Of a DNA stretch of 64,000 nt, positions 1-9,199 are shown one piece after another. Source of the stretch: Gammaproteobacteria bacterium. Lineage in GTDB: Bacteria; Pseudomonadota; Gammaproteobacteria; Pseudomonadales; Cellvibrionaceae. The translations under genes were made by a program, and so were the position numbers. How positions within the stretch are numbered: position 1 is the first letter of the stretch; every line of letters starts with the position of its first letter. The DNA lies in assembly GCA_004173475.1 (NCBI GenBank), contig SEBU01000001.1, positions 1,054,001 through 1,118,000 on the forward strand. The letters run 5' to 3'. The notes beneath the pieces are model-generated. The model did no database searches. It worked only from the letters and a program-made list of their open reading frames with translations, and was not told the origin of the DNA.

Positions 1-1
1 A

Positions 2-1111
2 TTGACCAAAGCAAAAGCGGCGGCTGAAAGTGCGAACGCGAGTAAAACACATTTTCTCGCCGCTGCAAGCCATGACATCCTCCAGCCCCTTAACGCAGCG
101 AATCTTTATGCAAGCGCGTTGCTTGAGAAACAGGGTTTAGACGCAGAGCTTAAAGAAAGCCTGCACCATTTGCATGGCGCAATCGGATCTGCCGAATTAA
201 TTATTTCAAACTTGCTTGAAATTTCTCGTTTAGATACAGGCACTCTTAAGCCGCTACATAAAGTGTTCATATTAGGCGACATTCTTGAGCCGCTTGCACA
301 CGAGTTTCAGGTACAAACACGCAAAGACGTTGTTTTTAATTTCCAGGCAACATCCCTGTGTGTTAAATCAGACCCAAATTATCTGCGGCGAGTTCTGCAA
401 AATTTTTTATCCAATGCCGCGAAATATACGCCGTCAGGAAAAATTCTGTTTGGTTGTCGACGTCGCGAAAACACTGTTGAAATTTGCGTTTACGATACAG
501 GGCCGGGAATTTCCGAGGCGCATCAACAGCATATTTTTGAAGATTTTTATCGCATTGCACAGGATGTTGAAGGCGCAGGTTTGGGTTTGGGTATTGCGCT
601 GAGATTTTCCAGGCTACTCAATCATCCGTTACAGGTTAAATCATGTATTGGACGCGGTAGTATGTTTTCCATAGTAGTGCCCACACAACCAAGGCATCTC
701 GTAAGCCAGGAGGCAAAGGCTACACACACAATTGAATCTGAATTGGAGGGCTTTAAAGTATTTTATGTCGACGACGAAGAAAATAATATTCGTGCGCTTG
801 CGGCATTAACGTCCAATTGGGGCTGCGCGCTAGATAGCGCAACGGATTCAAACTCTGTGGAGGTTTATGCACACGCGAGAAACATTCCCGGTGCAATATT
901 GATTGATTATCAATTGGGCGATGGATTAAATGGAATTCAGATAGCGAAACAATTGCGAAACCACTGGGAAAATATTCCCATCTGCATTGTGTCTGCCGCG
1001 CAAGATGAGGATCTAGCGTCTATCTGTACAGGCTACGGTTACGACTTTTTGCGTAAGCCCATTAAACCGGGAAAATTGCGTGCACTCCTCGAATCCTATG
1101 CGCGAAAATAA
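2..1111 (+). CDS. Hybrid sensor histidine kinase, C-terminal part (5' end outside the window)
   Basis: The gene is open to the left edge, so only the cytoplasmic signalling part is visible. An H-box (ASHDILQPLN, His at about residue 24 of the visible part) is followed by an N-box (NFLSNAAKYTP), G1 (DTGPGIS) and G2 (GAGLGLGIA) of a HATPase_c domain. A receiver domain follows from about residue 255, with an acid pair (VDDEEN), a phosphoacceptor Asp (ILIDYQLGDG) and a conserved Lys (FLRKP). The FLAAASHD-LQPLNAA style of H-box is, to my knowledge, typical of the CrbS/MxtR and NahK-type hybrid kinases; that subfamily is inference because the sensor half is missing. The convergent LuxR-type regulator is the probable partner. 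The TTG at position 2 is probably not the real start. Confidence 0.85.
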   Translation: MTKAKAAAESANASKTHFLAAASHDILQPLNAANLYASALLEKQGLDAELKESLHHLHGAIGSAELIISNLLEISRLDTGTLKPLHKVFILGDILEPLAHEFQVQTRKDVVFNFQATSLCVKSDPNYLRRVLQNFLSNAAKYTPSGKILFGCRRRENTVEICVYDTGPGISEAHQQHIFEDFYRIAQDVEGAGLGLGIALRFSRLLNHPLQVKSCIGRGSMFSIVVPTQPRHLVSQEAKATHTIESELEGFKVFYVDDEENNIRALAALTSNWGCALDSATDSNSVEVYAHARNIPGAILIDYQLGDGLNGIQIAKQLRNHWENIPICIVSAAQDEDLASICTGYGYDFLRKPIKPGKLRALLESYARK

Positions 1112-1134
1112 ATCTGAAAAATATTTTAGATTTT

Positions 1135-1785
1135 TTAGCTTCCAACCAAATCGTCCAAAGACAACTTATTTAAACTAATGACAGTTTGCGTGCGGTTGGT
1201 GATACCCAACTTTCTAAAAATGGCCGTGATGTGTGCTTTAATCGTTGCTTCGGTCAGACCCATTTCATAGCCAATCTGTTTATTCAACCAACCCTCACGC
1301 AAATAACACAGTACTCGATATTGTTGTGGAGTTAATGTAGCGACCTTAGCCGCAAGCTCTTTTTCTTCGCTATCTATCGGCCTTAAATTATTGCGCACTT
1401 CTTCGGGCACCCAACGATTGCCATTTAATATGGAATCAATCGCTTGATAAATATCCTGCGACGAACAGGATTTTGGAATGTAACCACACGCACCGTGTCC
1501 TATGGCACGGTTAATTGTGTTGTGATTATCGATAGCAGAAATAATTACCACAGGAATAGACGGAAATTTTTCTCGCACCATAATCAACCCAAACAAATCC
1601 TGACTGCCGGGCATGTGAATATCCAGCAGCAGTAAGTCTGTGTCCGGGTTATGTTCAAGATCACGAATAGTGCCATCCAAATTACACGAGGTGTTAACCA
1701 CCGAATTTGGGTAGTGATGTTTAATAACTTCTAATATCGCATTTCGAAAAAGCGGATGATCATCTGCTACTTGAAAGTGATACAT
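1135..1785 (-). CDS. LuxR/NarL-family response regulator
   Basis: This 216-residue protein has an N-terminal receiver domain with an acid pair (VADDHPLF), a phosphoacceptor Asp at about residue 55 (LLLLDIHMPG) and Lys in GYIPKS. A C-terminal LuxR-type helix-turn-helix spans about 150-205 (LTPQQYRVL, NKQIGYEMGLTEATIKAH). It is a DNA-binding transcription factor controlled by phosphorylation. It converges with the hybrid kinase gene, 23 bp away, and diverges from the porin gene, so the three may form one regulatory unit. The layout resembles CrbR/ErdR-type regulators paired with CrbS/MxtR kinases, which control acetate and ethanol use in other gammaproteobacteria; that match is inference. Confidence 0.88.
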   Translation of the reverse strand: MYHFQVADDHPLFRNAILEVIKHHYPNSVVNTSCNLDGTIRDLEHNPDTDLLLLDIHMPGSQDLFGLIMVREKFPSIPVVIISAIDNHNTINRAIGHGACGYIPKSCSSQDIYQAIDSILNGNRWVPEEVRNNLRPIDSEEKELAAKVATLTPQQYRVLCYLREGWLNKQIGYEMGLTEATIKAHITAIFRKLGITNRTQTVISLNKLSLDDLVGS

Positions 1786-2372
1786 GACCTTCTCCTGACT
1801 AACATCGCTGCCATATATATCTTCAACATTCTGGCTTGAATTACTTGATTGAAATTACATAGCGCGATCTAGGCGTTACTAATTTATTTGTACTTATAAT
1901 ATTGAACGATTTATTTTGTGTATTTATTTATTCCACATCCTTCGCACCATTCAATCTGAAAAATGCTAGCGGATCATACACTTTAGTTATACCAATAATT
2001 GAAAAATTAGTTTTTTGTTAATTTAAACGAAAAAATTATTTACTAGTAATAAGTGTTTTTTATATTTCAAAGTCAATCCCAGCCTCGTGCACCGCTCGTA
2101 TATGTTTTCATTTTTTCGAGTTCATTTATTTTCGACCGCTAAGATATGATCACAATATTTAGTGTTTGTTTGACTAAAACAATTAGACCATCGTCTAGGT
2201 GCGAGATAAACGCGTTTATTAAACCAAAATGTTTAAACACATCAAATTTTTAAAAGAACACCAAACATATTTTGATTTGCAATTATTATTTTATTTGCAA
2301 AATAATTTTATAGCTTTAAACGACATGATTTACGACTTTAGTAGAACATAGACTAACATCTAATAGCAGAAC
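1786..2372. other. AT-rich divergent intergenic region, no gene seen
   Basis: About 590 bp between the response regulator and the porin gene. It is strongly AT-rich with many A and T tracts and has no convincing reading frame. It must hold the promoters of both flanking genes. I could not fix a -35/-10 pair with confidence. Confidence 0.6.
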
Positions 2373-2416
2373 CTCCTCATAGAGTGGAACCTTCGGGAAC
2401 CATGACTCATGAGGAG
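2373..2416 (+). promoter_or_regulatory. 5'-UTR hairpin that buries the porin ribosome binding site
   Basis: CTCCTCAT (2373-2380) pairs perfectly with ATGAGGAG (2409-2416). After a single bulged A (2381) the stem continues with GAGT (2382-2385) against ACTC (2405-2408). The apical part contains CC-TTCG-GG (2390-2397), a UUCG-type tetraloop. GAGGAG at 2411-2416 is the Shine-Dalgarno sequence of the porin gene, whose ATG is at 2425, so the closed hairpin would mask it. This suggests translational control, by temperature, a small RNA or a protein. Confidence 0.6.
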
Positions 2417-2424
2417 AAATAATA

Positions 2425-3594
2425 ATGAAATTCAAAAAAAATAAATTTGTTCAAGGATGCATCCTAAGTGCCGGCCTGCTAAGCGCGACACTAACGCAAG
2501 CCGCCACACTTGGCACTTTCGACGGCACCACAGTAACCTACGGCGGTTACGTTAAACTCGATGCACTCTTTAGTAATTACGATAGCGGCTTATTGCCCAA
2601 CGGGAGTTTGGGTCGCGATTTTTATGTTCCATCGGCCACGCCGATCGGTGGCGTTGAAGCGAATAACACAGTTGATATGCATGCGCGTCAAACTCGAATA
2701 AATTTGGGAACAAGCACCAACGTAAATGACACAACGCTTAAAACATTTATCGAGCTTGATTTTCAGGCAACACCTGTTGGCGATGATCGTGTCACTAACG
2801 GTTATGCTCCAGAATTGCGTTTAGCATTTATAACTTACGGCAATTGGATGTTGGGACAAAACTGGTCCACTTTTCAAAACACTGCCGCCTTGCCTGATAC
2901 AGCAGATTTTATCGGCAATACCGATGGCGGTATTTTCGTAAGACAAGCACAAATTCGCTACACCTTGGGCAACTTTCAATTTGCAGTTGAAAACCCCGAA
3001 ACAACCATCACACCTTACAAAGGCGGCACACGAATTGTTGCAGACCAAAATGCGGTTCCTGACTTTGTTGCTCGTTACAATCTTACTGCGGGGGACTTAA
3101 GTTTAAGTTTCGCTGCACTGGCTCGCCAGTTAGCCAATAATGATGTTGTGAAATCAATCGATACTGTTAATTCTTACAGCTTCAGCATGACGGGTAAGTG
3201 GACTATTGGTAAAGATGACATTCGGTTTGGAATAAATGGTGGCGATGGCTTGGGACGCTACATTGGCCTTAACACAGCGAATGACGCAGTGATTAAAGAG
3301 AATGGCGAATTGGAAGCGATTGGTACCGCCGGTGGATTTATTTCGTACCGCCATGTGTGGAATGAACAATGGCGATCCAATTTGATTTATTCGAAGCAAG
3401 TTATTGATAACGATATCGAACTGACTGGCGCAGCCGCTACAAAAAGCACTGAAAGCACACGTCTAAATCTTTTTTATAGCGCGACGCCGAAATTAAGTTT
3501 TGGCGCTGAAGTAACTTATGCAACGCGAAAAATTGAAACTGGTTTGGATGGAAATATGACTCGCTTGCAATTAGTGGCGAAATTAGATTTCTAA
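2425..3594 (+). CDS. Outer-membrane porin, DcaP-like
   Basis: This 389-residue protein has a signal peptide (about 1-26, ending TQA-A), then alternating amphipathic segments typical of a beta-barrel, and ends in Phe (KLDF) as outer-membrane barrels do. The start YGGYVKLDALFSNYD and the segment MHARQTRINLGT resemble the DcaP-like porin family, which forms trimeric channels for small, often carboxylated, solutes; the substrate here is unknown. The start has a strong Shine-Dalgarno (GAGGAG) lying inside a hairpin. A bidirectional terminator follows the gene. Confidence 0.8.
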   Translation: MKFKKNKFVQGCILSAGLLSATLTQAATLGTFDGTTVTYGGYVKLDALFSNYDSGLLPNGSLGRDFYVPSATPIGGVEANNTVDMHARQTRINLGTSTNVNDTTLKTFIELDFQATPVGDDRVTNGYAPELRLAFITYGNWMLGQNWSTFQNTAALPDTADFIGNTDGGIFVRQAQIRYTLGNFQFAVENPETTITPYKGGTRIVADQNAVPDFVARYNLTAGDLSLSFAALARQLANNDVVKSIDTVNSYSFSMTGKWTIGKDDIRFGINGGDGLGRYIGLNTANDAVIKENGELEAIGTAGGFISYRHVWNEQWRSNLIYSKQVIDNDIELTGAAATKSTESTRLNLFYSATPKLSFGAEVTYATRKIETGLDGNMTRLQLVAKLDF

Positions 3595-3632
3595 CGGCGA
3601 AGATTTTTCGAAGTATTTTTTGAAGGCTGTAA

Positions 3633-3666
3633 AAAATCCTTTCCCACATCAAAGGGAAAGGATTTT
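3633..3666. terminator. Bidirectional terminator between porin and RND pump genes
   Basis: A perfect 13-bp inverted repeat, AAAATCCTTTCCC (3633-3645) and GGGAAAGGATTTT (3654-3666), with an 8-nt loop. A and T runs flank both sides. It lies between two convergent genes, 38 bp after the porin stop and just after the stop of the pump gene. Confidence 0.85.
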
Positions 3667-3672
3667 CGAGAG

Positions 3673-6600
3673 TTAATTCTCTGCCTTTTTGGGAAACCAA
3701 CGTTGAGAAAATTTGAACACCACAACAAAGAATACTGGCACAAAGAAAATCGCCAATACCGTGGCCGATAACATTCCACCGAACACCCCTGTCCCGATTG
3801 CATTTTGGCTCCCTGAACCTGCGCCAGAACTTATTACTAAGGGCGTAACGCCCAGCATAAACGCCAGCGATGTCATAATAATTGGCCGCAACCGCATACG
3901 CACCGCTTGCATGGTGGCTTCGAATAAATCCATGCCTTGTTCATAAAGCGATTTAGCGAACTCAACAATTAAGATAGCGTTTTTCGCTGCAAGCCCAATC
4001 GTTGTCAGCAAACCAACCTGAAAATAAACATCGTTGGAAAGCCCGCGTCCCAACGCAAATAAAACCGCACCTAAAATACCAAGCGGAACCACGAGCATAA
4101 CGGCAAACGGCACCGACCAACTCTCATAAAGCGCAGCAAGGCAAAGGAACACGACGAGAATCGACAGAGCATAAAGCATAGGCGCCTGATTTCCCGACTC
4201 CAACTCCTGCTTTGACATACCACTCCACGCATAACCGATACCACGCGGTAACTTCTGCGCAATTTCTTCCACAACCCGCATAGCGTCGCCAGAGCTAACC
4301 CCGGGAGCGCCTTGCCCCTGTAGGTTCAAAGACGGAACGCCGTTGTAACGTTCCAGACGAGGCGAACCAAAAGTCCAGCGCCCGGAGGTAAACGCGGAGA
4401 AAGGCACCATGTCGCCTTTGTTGTTACGCACGTACCAATCGCCAACATCTTCCGGCAACATCCTGAACTCTGCATCACCCTGTACATATACTTTTTTCAC
4501 GCGACCTTTATCGATAAAGTCATTTACATAACTCGACGCCCAAGCCGTATTGAAAATGCTATTAACATCGTCGAGCGAGACACCCAATGCGGCTGACTTT
4601 TGATGATCAATATCGAGCTTGAATTGTGGATTATCTTCTTGACCATTAGGGCGCACCCCCACCAAACGTGAATCCTGCGCCGCCATACCCAAAAATTGAT
4701 TGCGCGCTTCCATCAACGCTTCGTGACCTAATCCGCCCAGATCTTGCAACTGCAAATTAAAGCCGGACGATGTACCCAATTGGGTAATGGCGGGCGGAAC
4801 AAAAGGAAATACCATCGCATCTTTGATTTGCGAAAAAGCACTCATCGCACGCGCAGCCACACTCTGAACGTGATGCTCTTCAGCAGTACGCTCGCTCCAA
4901 TCTTTCATACCTACGAACGCAATGCCATTGTTCTGCCCACGGCCACTAAAGCTAAAACCAATAACAGAAAAAATTGATCGCACTGTTGCGGTTTCGTTTT
5001 CCAGGTAATGCTTTTCAATTTGATCCATAACGCCAATGGAGCGCTCTTTGGTCGCACCTACCGGTAAGGTCATCTGAGTAAACATAATGCCCTGATCTTC
5101 GTCTGGCAAAAATGAGGTTGGCAAACGCACAAAGAGAACACCTAACAAGGCAACGATACCGATATAGATCAATAAATACCGACCGGTTTTACCCAGCATG
5201 CTCTGGACACCATATTGGTATTTTTCAGTTGCGCGACTGAAATTGCGATTGAACCAGCCAAAAAAGCCTTTCTTTTCGTAATGATCATGACTAACGGGTT
5301 TTAAGAGTGTGGCGCAAAGAGCTGGCGTCAAGGTAAGCGCCACCAATACTGACAAAGTCATCGCAGACACGATGGTTATCGAGAATTGGCGATAGATGAC
5401 ACCTGTTGAGCCACCGAAAAATGCCATGGGAATAAATACAGCTGAAAGTACGAGCGCAATACCTACCAGCGCACCGGTAATTTGTTGCATGGATTTTCGA
5501 GTCGCTTCGCGTGGCGACAAACCCTCTTCCGCCATAACCCGCTCAACGTTTTCGACTACCACGATGGCGTCGTCTACCAATAGGCCGATGGCGAGAACCA
5601 TAGCGAACATAGTAAGCGTGTTAATTGAATAACCGAACAACGACAGAATTGCGAAAGTACCTAGCAAAACTACGGGCACTGCAATGGTGGGAATTAGCGT
5701 GGCGCGGAAGTTCTGCAAGAACAGATACATCACCAAAAACACCAACACAATCGCTTCGATTAAGGTATGAACCACCGCCTCAATGGATAATTTGACGAAG
5801 GGTGTTGTGTCATAGGGATAAACTACTTCCAAACCATTCGGGAAAAACTTTGACAATTCAGCGATGCGAGCACGCACCGCTGTAGCCGTATCCAAGGCGT
5901 TAGCGCCCGACGCCAAAGATATTGCCATACCCGCAGCAGGACGCCCGTTATATTCAGTTTCGAAGGAATAATTCTGCCCACCCAATTCAACTCTAGCCAC
6001 ATCACCCAAGCGAATTTGCGATGCATCCGGATTCACACGCAGAAGAATGTTTCTAAATTCTTCCGGTGTGGACATCCGGGTTTGTACGACAATGTTGGCA
6101 TTGATTTGCTGACCCGGCACCGCAGGCGCACCGCCTAGCTCACCAGCCGCAATCTGCGCGTTTTGAGCGCGGATTGCAGACACAATATCAATGGTTGTGA
6201 GCTTGTAAGTGGCCAGCTTATTGGCATCCAGCCAAACCCGCATGGCGTATTGGGAACCGAACAATTGGATTTGGCCCACGCCGTTAACCCGGCTGAGCGG
6301 ATCTTGCACGTTAGCGGCTACATAGTCTGCGATATCGTATTTATCCATGCGTCCATCCGCAGACACGAAACCGAGTACCATCAAAAAGCCAGCGGAAGAT
6401 TTGGTCACGCGAATTCCTTGCTGCTGAACTTCCTGAGGCAACAGCGGCATCGCGGTTTGTAATTTATTTTGCACCTGAACTTGTGCGATATCCGGATCAG
6501 TCCCGGCGAGAAAGGTTAACGTTACTGAACCGGCACCCGTTGATTCACTGGTGGATGACATGTAATCCACATTGTCGATACCGGTGAGGCCCTGCTCGAT

Positions 6601-6792
6601 AATCTGGATGACCGTGTCCTGCACCGTTTGCGCTGAGGCACCAGGGTAATTAGCACTGATGCTTACGGATGGCGGCGCGATGTCCGGGTACTGCGCAATG
6701 GGTAACGTAAATAACGAAAGCGCACCGGCCAACATAATAATGATAGAAATAACCCAAGCGAAAACTGGCCTGTCGATAAAAAATCTTGCCAT
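3673..6792 (-). CDS. acrB: RND multidrug efflux pump inner-membrane subunit (AcrB/MexB type, HAE1)
   Basis: This 1039-residue proton-driven drug exporter has the usual family length. The N-terminus [17 protein letters not shown] is the standard first transmembrane helix, followed by [12 protein letters not shown]. The proton-relay aspartates are present ([16 protein letters not shown], near residue 405), as is the conserved Lys ([15 protein letters not shown], near residue 940). Two large periplasmic loops and 12 membrane helices are expected. It lies 5 bp after the membrane-fusion gene and is surely cotranscribed with it. No TolC-like outer-membrane factor is encoded nearby, so the channel must be shared from elsewhere. 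Confidence 0.97.
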   Translation of the reverse strand: MARFFIDRPVFAWVISIIIMLAGALSLFTLPIAQYPDIAPPSVSISANYPGASAQTVQDTVIQIIEQGLTGIDNVDYMSSTSESTGAGSVTLTFLAGTDPDIAQVQVQNKLQTAMPLLPQEVQQQGIRVTKSSAGFLMVLGFVSADGRMDKYDIADYVAANVQDPLSRVNGVGQIQLFGSQYAMRVWLDANKLATYKLTTIDIVSAIRAQNAQIAAGELGGAPAVPGQQINANIVVQTRMSTPEEFRNILLRVNPDASQIRLGDVARVELGGQNYSFETEYNGRPAAGMAISLASGANALDTATAVRARIAELSKFFPNGLEVVYPYDTTPFVKLSIEAVVHTLIEAIVLVFLVMYLFLQNFRATLIPTIAVPVVLLGTFAILSLFGYSINTLTMFAMVLAIGLLVDDAIVVVENVERVMAEEGLSPREATRKSMQQITGALVGIALVLSAVFIPMAFFGGSTGVIYRQFSITIVSAMTLSVLVALTLTPALCATLLKPVSHDHYEKKGFFGWFNRNFSRATEKYQYGVQSMLGKTGRYLLIYIGIVALLGVLFVRLPTSFLPDEDQGIMFTQMTLPVGATKERSIGVMDQIEKHYLENETATVRSIFSVIGFSFSGRGQNNGIAFVGMKDWSERTAEEHHVQSVAARAMSAFSQIKDAMVFPFVPPAITQLGTSSGFNLQLQDLGGLGHEALMEARNQFLGMAAQDSRLVGVRPNGQEDNPQFKLDIDHQKSAALGVSLDDVNSIFNTAWASSYVNDFIDKGRVKKVYVQGDAEFRMLPEDVGDWYVRNNKGDMVPFSAFTSGRWTFGSPRLERYNGVPSLNLQGQGAPGVSSGDAMRVVEEIAQKLPRGIGYAWSGMSKQELESGNQAPMLYALSILVVFLCLAALYESWSVPFAVMLVVPLGILGAVLFALGRGLSNDVYFQVGLLTTIGLAAKNAILIVEFAKSLYEQGMDLFEATMQAVRMRLRPIIMTSLAFMLGVTPLVISSGAGSGSQNAIGTGVFGGMLSATVLAIFFVPVFFVVVFKFSQRWFPKKAEN

Positions 6793-6797
6793 GGTGG

Positions 6798-7952
6798 TTA
6801 CTCCGCAGTTTTAGTCGCAATTTTTGCAGGAACTGCTTTCACCGAGGCACCAGGTTTGACCTTCTGAACCCCCTCTACAATAACCTCTTCACCGACGGCA
6901 AGCCCTTCCTCTACCAACCATTTATCGCCAACGGCTCGGCTAGTTTTTATTGAGCGCAACTCAACTTTATTTTCTTTATTCACAACTAACGCAGTAGCGT
7001 TGCCGGTGCGATCCCGCGTAATACCTTGTTGAGGAACCAAAATTGCGTTGGCCCGTGTACCTTCTTGCAATTGGGTACGTACAAACATGCCGGGTAAGAG
7101 CACCTTATCCGGATTTGGAAATAGCGCTCTAAGCACTACCGTACCGGTTGATTCGCTAACCCCAACTTCTGAAAATTGCAGCGTGCCTTCATGTTTGTAA
7201 GTAGTCCCATCGTTTAAGGTAATTAATACTTTGGCGGTTTTATCCGCAGCCAGTTTGCCGCTCATCATTTGACGACGCAGGTTGAGGAGCTCATCTACTG
7301 ATTGCGATACATCTACATAAATAGGATCAAGCTGCTGAATGGTAGCTAAAACTTCTGTTTGACCAGCAGAAACCAAAGCGCCTTCGGTCACGGATGATTT
7401 TCCGATTGAGCCGCTAATAGGCGCCAATACTTTGGTGTATTTAAGATTGATGCGAGCGGCTTCAACCGAAGCTTTAGCGATGTCGAGGTTTGCTTGCGCT
7501 TGCGCAAAGGCGGCGGTTGAGTCGTCGACGTCTTGCTCACTAATAACTTTAGCGCTACTGAGGTTTTGAATACGTGCATTACGCGATTTGGCTGCGGCAA
7601 AATTGGCCTGGGCGCGTGCAAGTTCTGCCTGTGAGCTGGTGAGCGCGGCCTCATAAGTAGCAGGATCAATTTGATAAAGCTGAGCGCCTGCCTTGACTTC
7701 AGCGCCCTCCGTAAACAAACGTTTCTGAATAACTCCGCTTACTTGCGGGCGGACTTCCGCTTTACGAAATGCCGTGGTGCGCCCCGGCAACTCTGAATTG
7801 ATCGACGCAGAGGTCGTAGCAATCTTAACGACTCCAACTTCTACCACTGCCGCTGGTGCAGGGGCATTATTTTTAGGACCACAGGCCGCCAACAACGCCA
7901 GCGTTCCAAACCCCAAGATACTCGCTGCCTTTAAGCATTTGTTACGCAACAT
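6798..7952 (-). CDS. acrA: RND efflux periplasmic adaptor lipoprotein (AcrA/MexA type)
   Basis: This 384-residue membrane-fusion protein has a lipobox (LLAAC, Cys24) for inner-membrane anchoring. Next come the barrel-sandwich half ([22 protein letters not shown]), an alpha-helical hairpin rich in Ala/Gln (about 100-165), the second lipoyl half ([21 protein letters not shown]) and beta-barrel and membrane-proximal domains. It links the AcrB-like pump to an outer-membrane channel. It is the first gene of the pump operon and diverges from a TetR-type regulator; an operator resembling that of E. coli acrAB lies 120 bp upstream of the start. Confidence 0.96.
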   Translation of the reverse strand: MLRNKCLKAASILGFGTLALLAACGPKNNAPAPAAVVEVGVVKIATTSASINSELPGRTTAFRKAEVRPQVSGVIQKRLFTEGAEVKAGAQLYQIDPATYEAALTSSQAELARAQANFAAAKSRNARIQNLSSAKVISEQDVDDSTAAFAQAQANLDIAKASVEAARINLKYTKVLAPISGSIGKSSVTEGALVSAGQTEVLATIQQLDPIYVDVSQSVDELLNLRRQMMSGKLAADKTAKVLITLNDGTTYKHEGTLQFSEVGVSESTGTVVLRALFPNPDKVLLPGMFVRTQLQEGTRANAILVPQQGITRDRTGNATALVVNKENKVELRSIKTSRAVGDKWLVEEGLAVGEEVIVEGVQKVKPGASVKAVPAKIATKTAE

Positions 7953-8071
7953 ATACCGCTACCCTCATATTCACCTTCACCAACTCAATCCTCACATTCG
8001 CCAATTACAAGCGACTTCGACTTTCTATACGAAGCACTTTGAAATATTGATTTAAAAAAAGCAGTATTTTA

Positions 8072-8095
8072 TACATACATTTGTGAATGTTTTAA
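8072..8095. promoter_or_regulatory. AcrR-type operator, acrA side
   Basis: The first 19 bases, TACATACATTTGTGAATGT, equal the E. coli acrAB operator as I remember it, and 21 of 24 positions match overall. On the minus strand a -10-like TATAAAAT (8066-8073) overlaps its edge, so a bound repressor would block acrA transcription. Confidence 0.7.
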
Positions 8096-8240
8096 TTACA
8101 GCTGAAGAGGTGATGATTTTCAACTATCAAAGTCACCTGTGACGCCTATATCAAAATCTTTTCACAATTGGCGTTAAGGCTAACATTTCTTTATAAAACC
8201 TTGCAAAGTTCACATTCGCTGTCGCCACATAACTATGTTA

Positions 8241-8269
8241 TTGACGCCTTTGTAGATCGATAATATAAA
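8241..8269 (+). promoter_or_regulatory. Sigma-70 promoter of the TetR-type regulator
   Basis: A -35 box TTGACG (8241-8246) and a -10 box TATAAA (8264-8269) are separated by exactly 17 bp. The start codon is 33 bp after the -10 box. A second AcrR-like operator overlaps the -10 box, which predicts autoregulation. Confidence 0.7.
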
Positions 8270-8289
8270 TACAACCGTGAATGTATATG
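8266..8289. promoter_or_regulatory. AcrR-type operator, regulator side
   Basis: By eye 18 of 24 positions agree with the E. coli acrAB operator, including the uninterrupted core GTGAATGTAT (8277-8286). It covers the -10 box and probable transcription start of the regulator gene. Confidence 0.6.
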
Positions 8290-8302
8290 GAAAAGACAAC
8301 AT

Positions 8303-8968
8303 ATGGCTCGTAAAACCAAAGAAGATGCGCTTGAAACTCGCAGCCAATTATTGGATGCGGCGGAAAAAGTCTTTTTTGAAAAAGGCTTTGGTCAAACCTC
8401 CTTAGTGGACATAGCCGAAGCTGCTGCGCTTACCCGCGGTGCTATATATTGGCATTTTAAGAATAAAGCGGATCTGTTCGAAGCCATGGCCGATCGTATA
8501 AGGTTGCCACTCGAATCATTAGTAGAAGCTTGCGCTGAGCCTCAAGAAGCCGACCCGCTAGGAAAACTTCGTGAATTTTGGATTCAGACCCTCAGGGAAA
8601 TCACTCGCAACCCCCGTAAGCGGCGCGTACTCACCATCCTCTTCTTCAAATGCGAACTTAATAGCGAGGCCCGACAGCTAGAAATTCGTCGTCAGGCGGG
8701 TCATCTCCAATACGTCCAACACATTGAGCAATGCTTACAAAACGCAGTAAATAAAAACCAATTGCCAGCTAGCCTCCATATTCATCAAGCCGCAATTGCG
8801 AACCATGCACTTATCAGCGGGTTAATCAGTAATTGGCTGTTTTTGCCTGCCAGCTTCGAACTAAGCAGTTATGCCGAAACAATGATAGACAATTACATCT
8901 TCATGCTTAAACACAGTCCACATCTACAAACTGAGGCAACCCAGGCTACCGAGGATGTTTATAGATAA
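8303..8968 (+). CDS. acrR: TetR-family repressor of the RND pump (AcrR-like)
   Basis: This 221-residue protein has a typical TetR N-terminal helix-turn-helix (about 10-60): RSQLLDAAEKVFFEKGFGQTSL, then IAEAAALTRGAIYWHFKNKADLF. The C-terminal ligand-binding part has the AcrR pattern (RNPRKRRVLTILFFKCEL). It should repress the divergent pump operon and itself, and release DNA when it binds a toxic ligand. Operator-like sites sit on both sides of the intergenic region. The Shine-Dalgarno is weak (GGAAAAG, 8289-8295). Confidence 0.93.
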   Translation: MARKTKEDALETRSQLLDAAEKVFFEKGFGQTSLVDIAEAAALTRGAIYWHFKNKADLFEAMADRIRLPLESLVEACAEPQEADPLGKLREFWIQTLREITRNPRKRRVLTILFFKCELNSEARQLEIRRQAGHLQYVQHIEQCLQNAVNKNQLPASLHIHQAAIANHALISGLISNWLFLPASFELSSYAETMIDNYIFMLKHSPHLQTEATQATEDVYR

Positions 8969-9199
8969 AAAATGATATTTCACTACTAAAATCAACAAAA
9001 CTTTACCCCGTTCTGTTTATCCCCGTAGGTTTGAAATTAAGCCTGAAGCTTATAATTTCCATCTGTTTGCAAAGCTGCGTAAATATAAAAGCGCACCCGC
9101 AGTTAGGCTCGGAGTGCTTGCGATGCGAACTAAACCGGCATTAGCCAAACGTGTAATCAAAGCTCTTGCCTTCCAACGTTAATAATAAGAGTAGTAATC

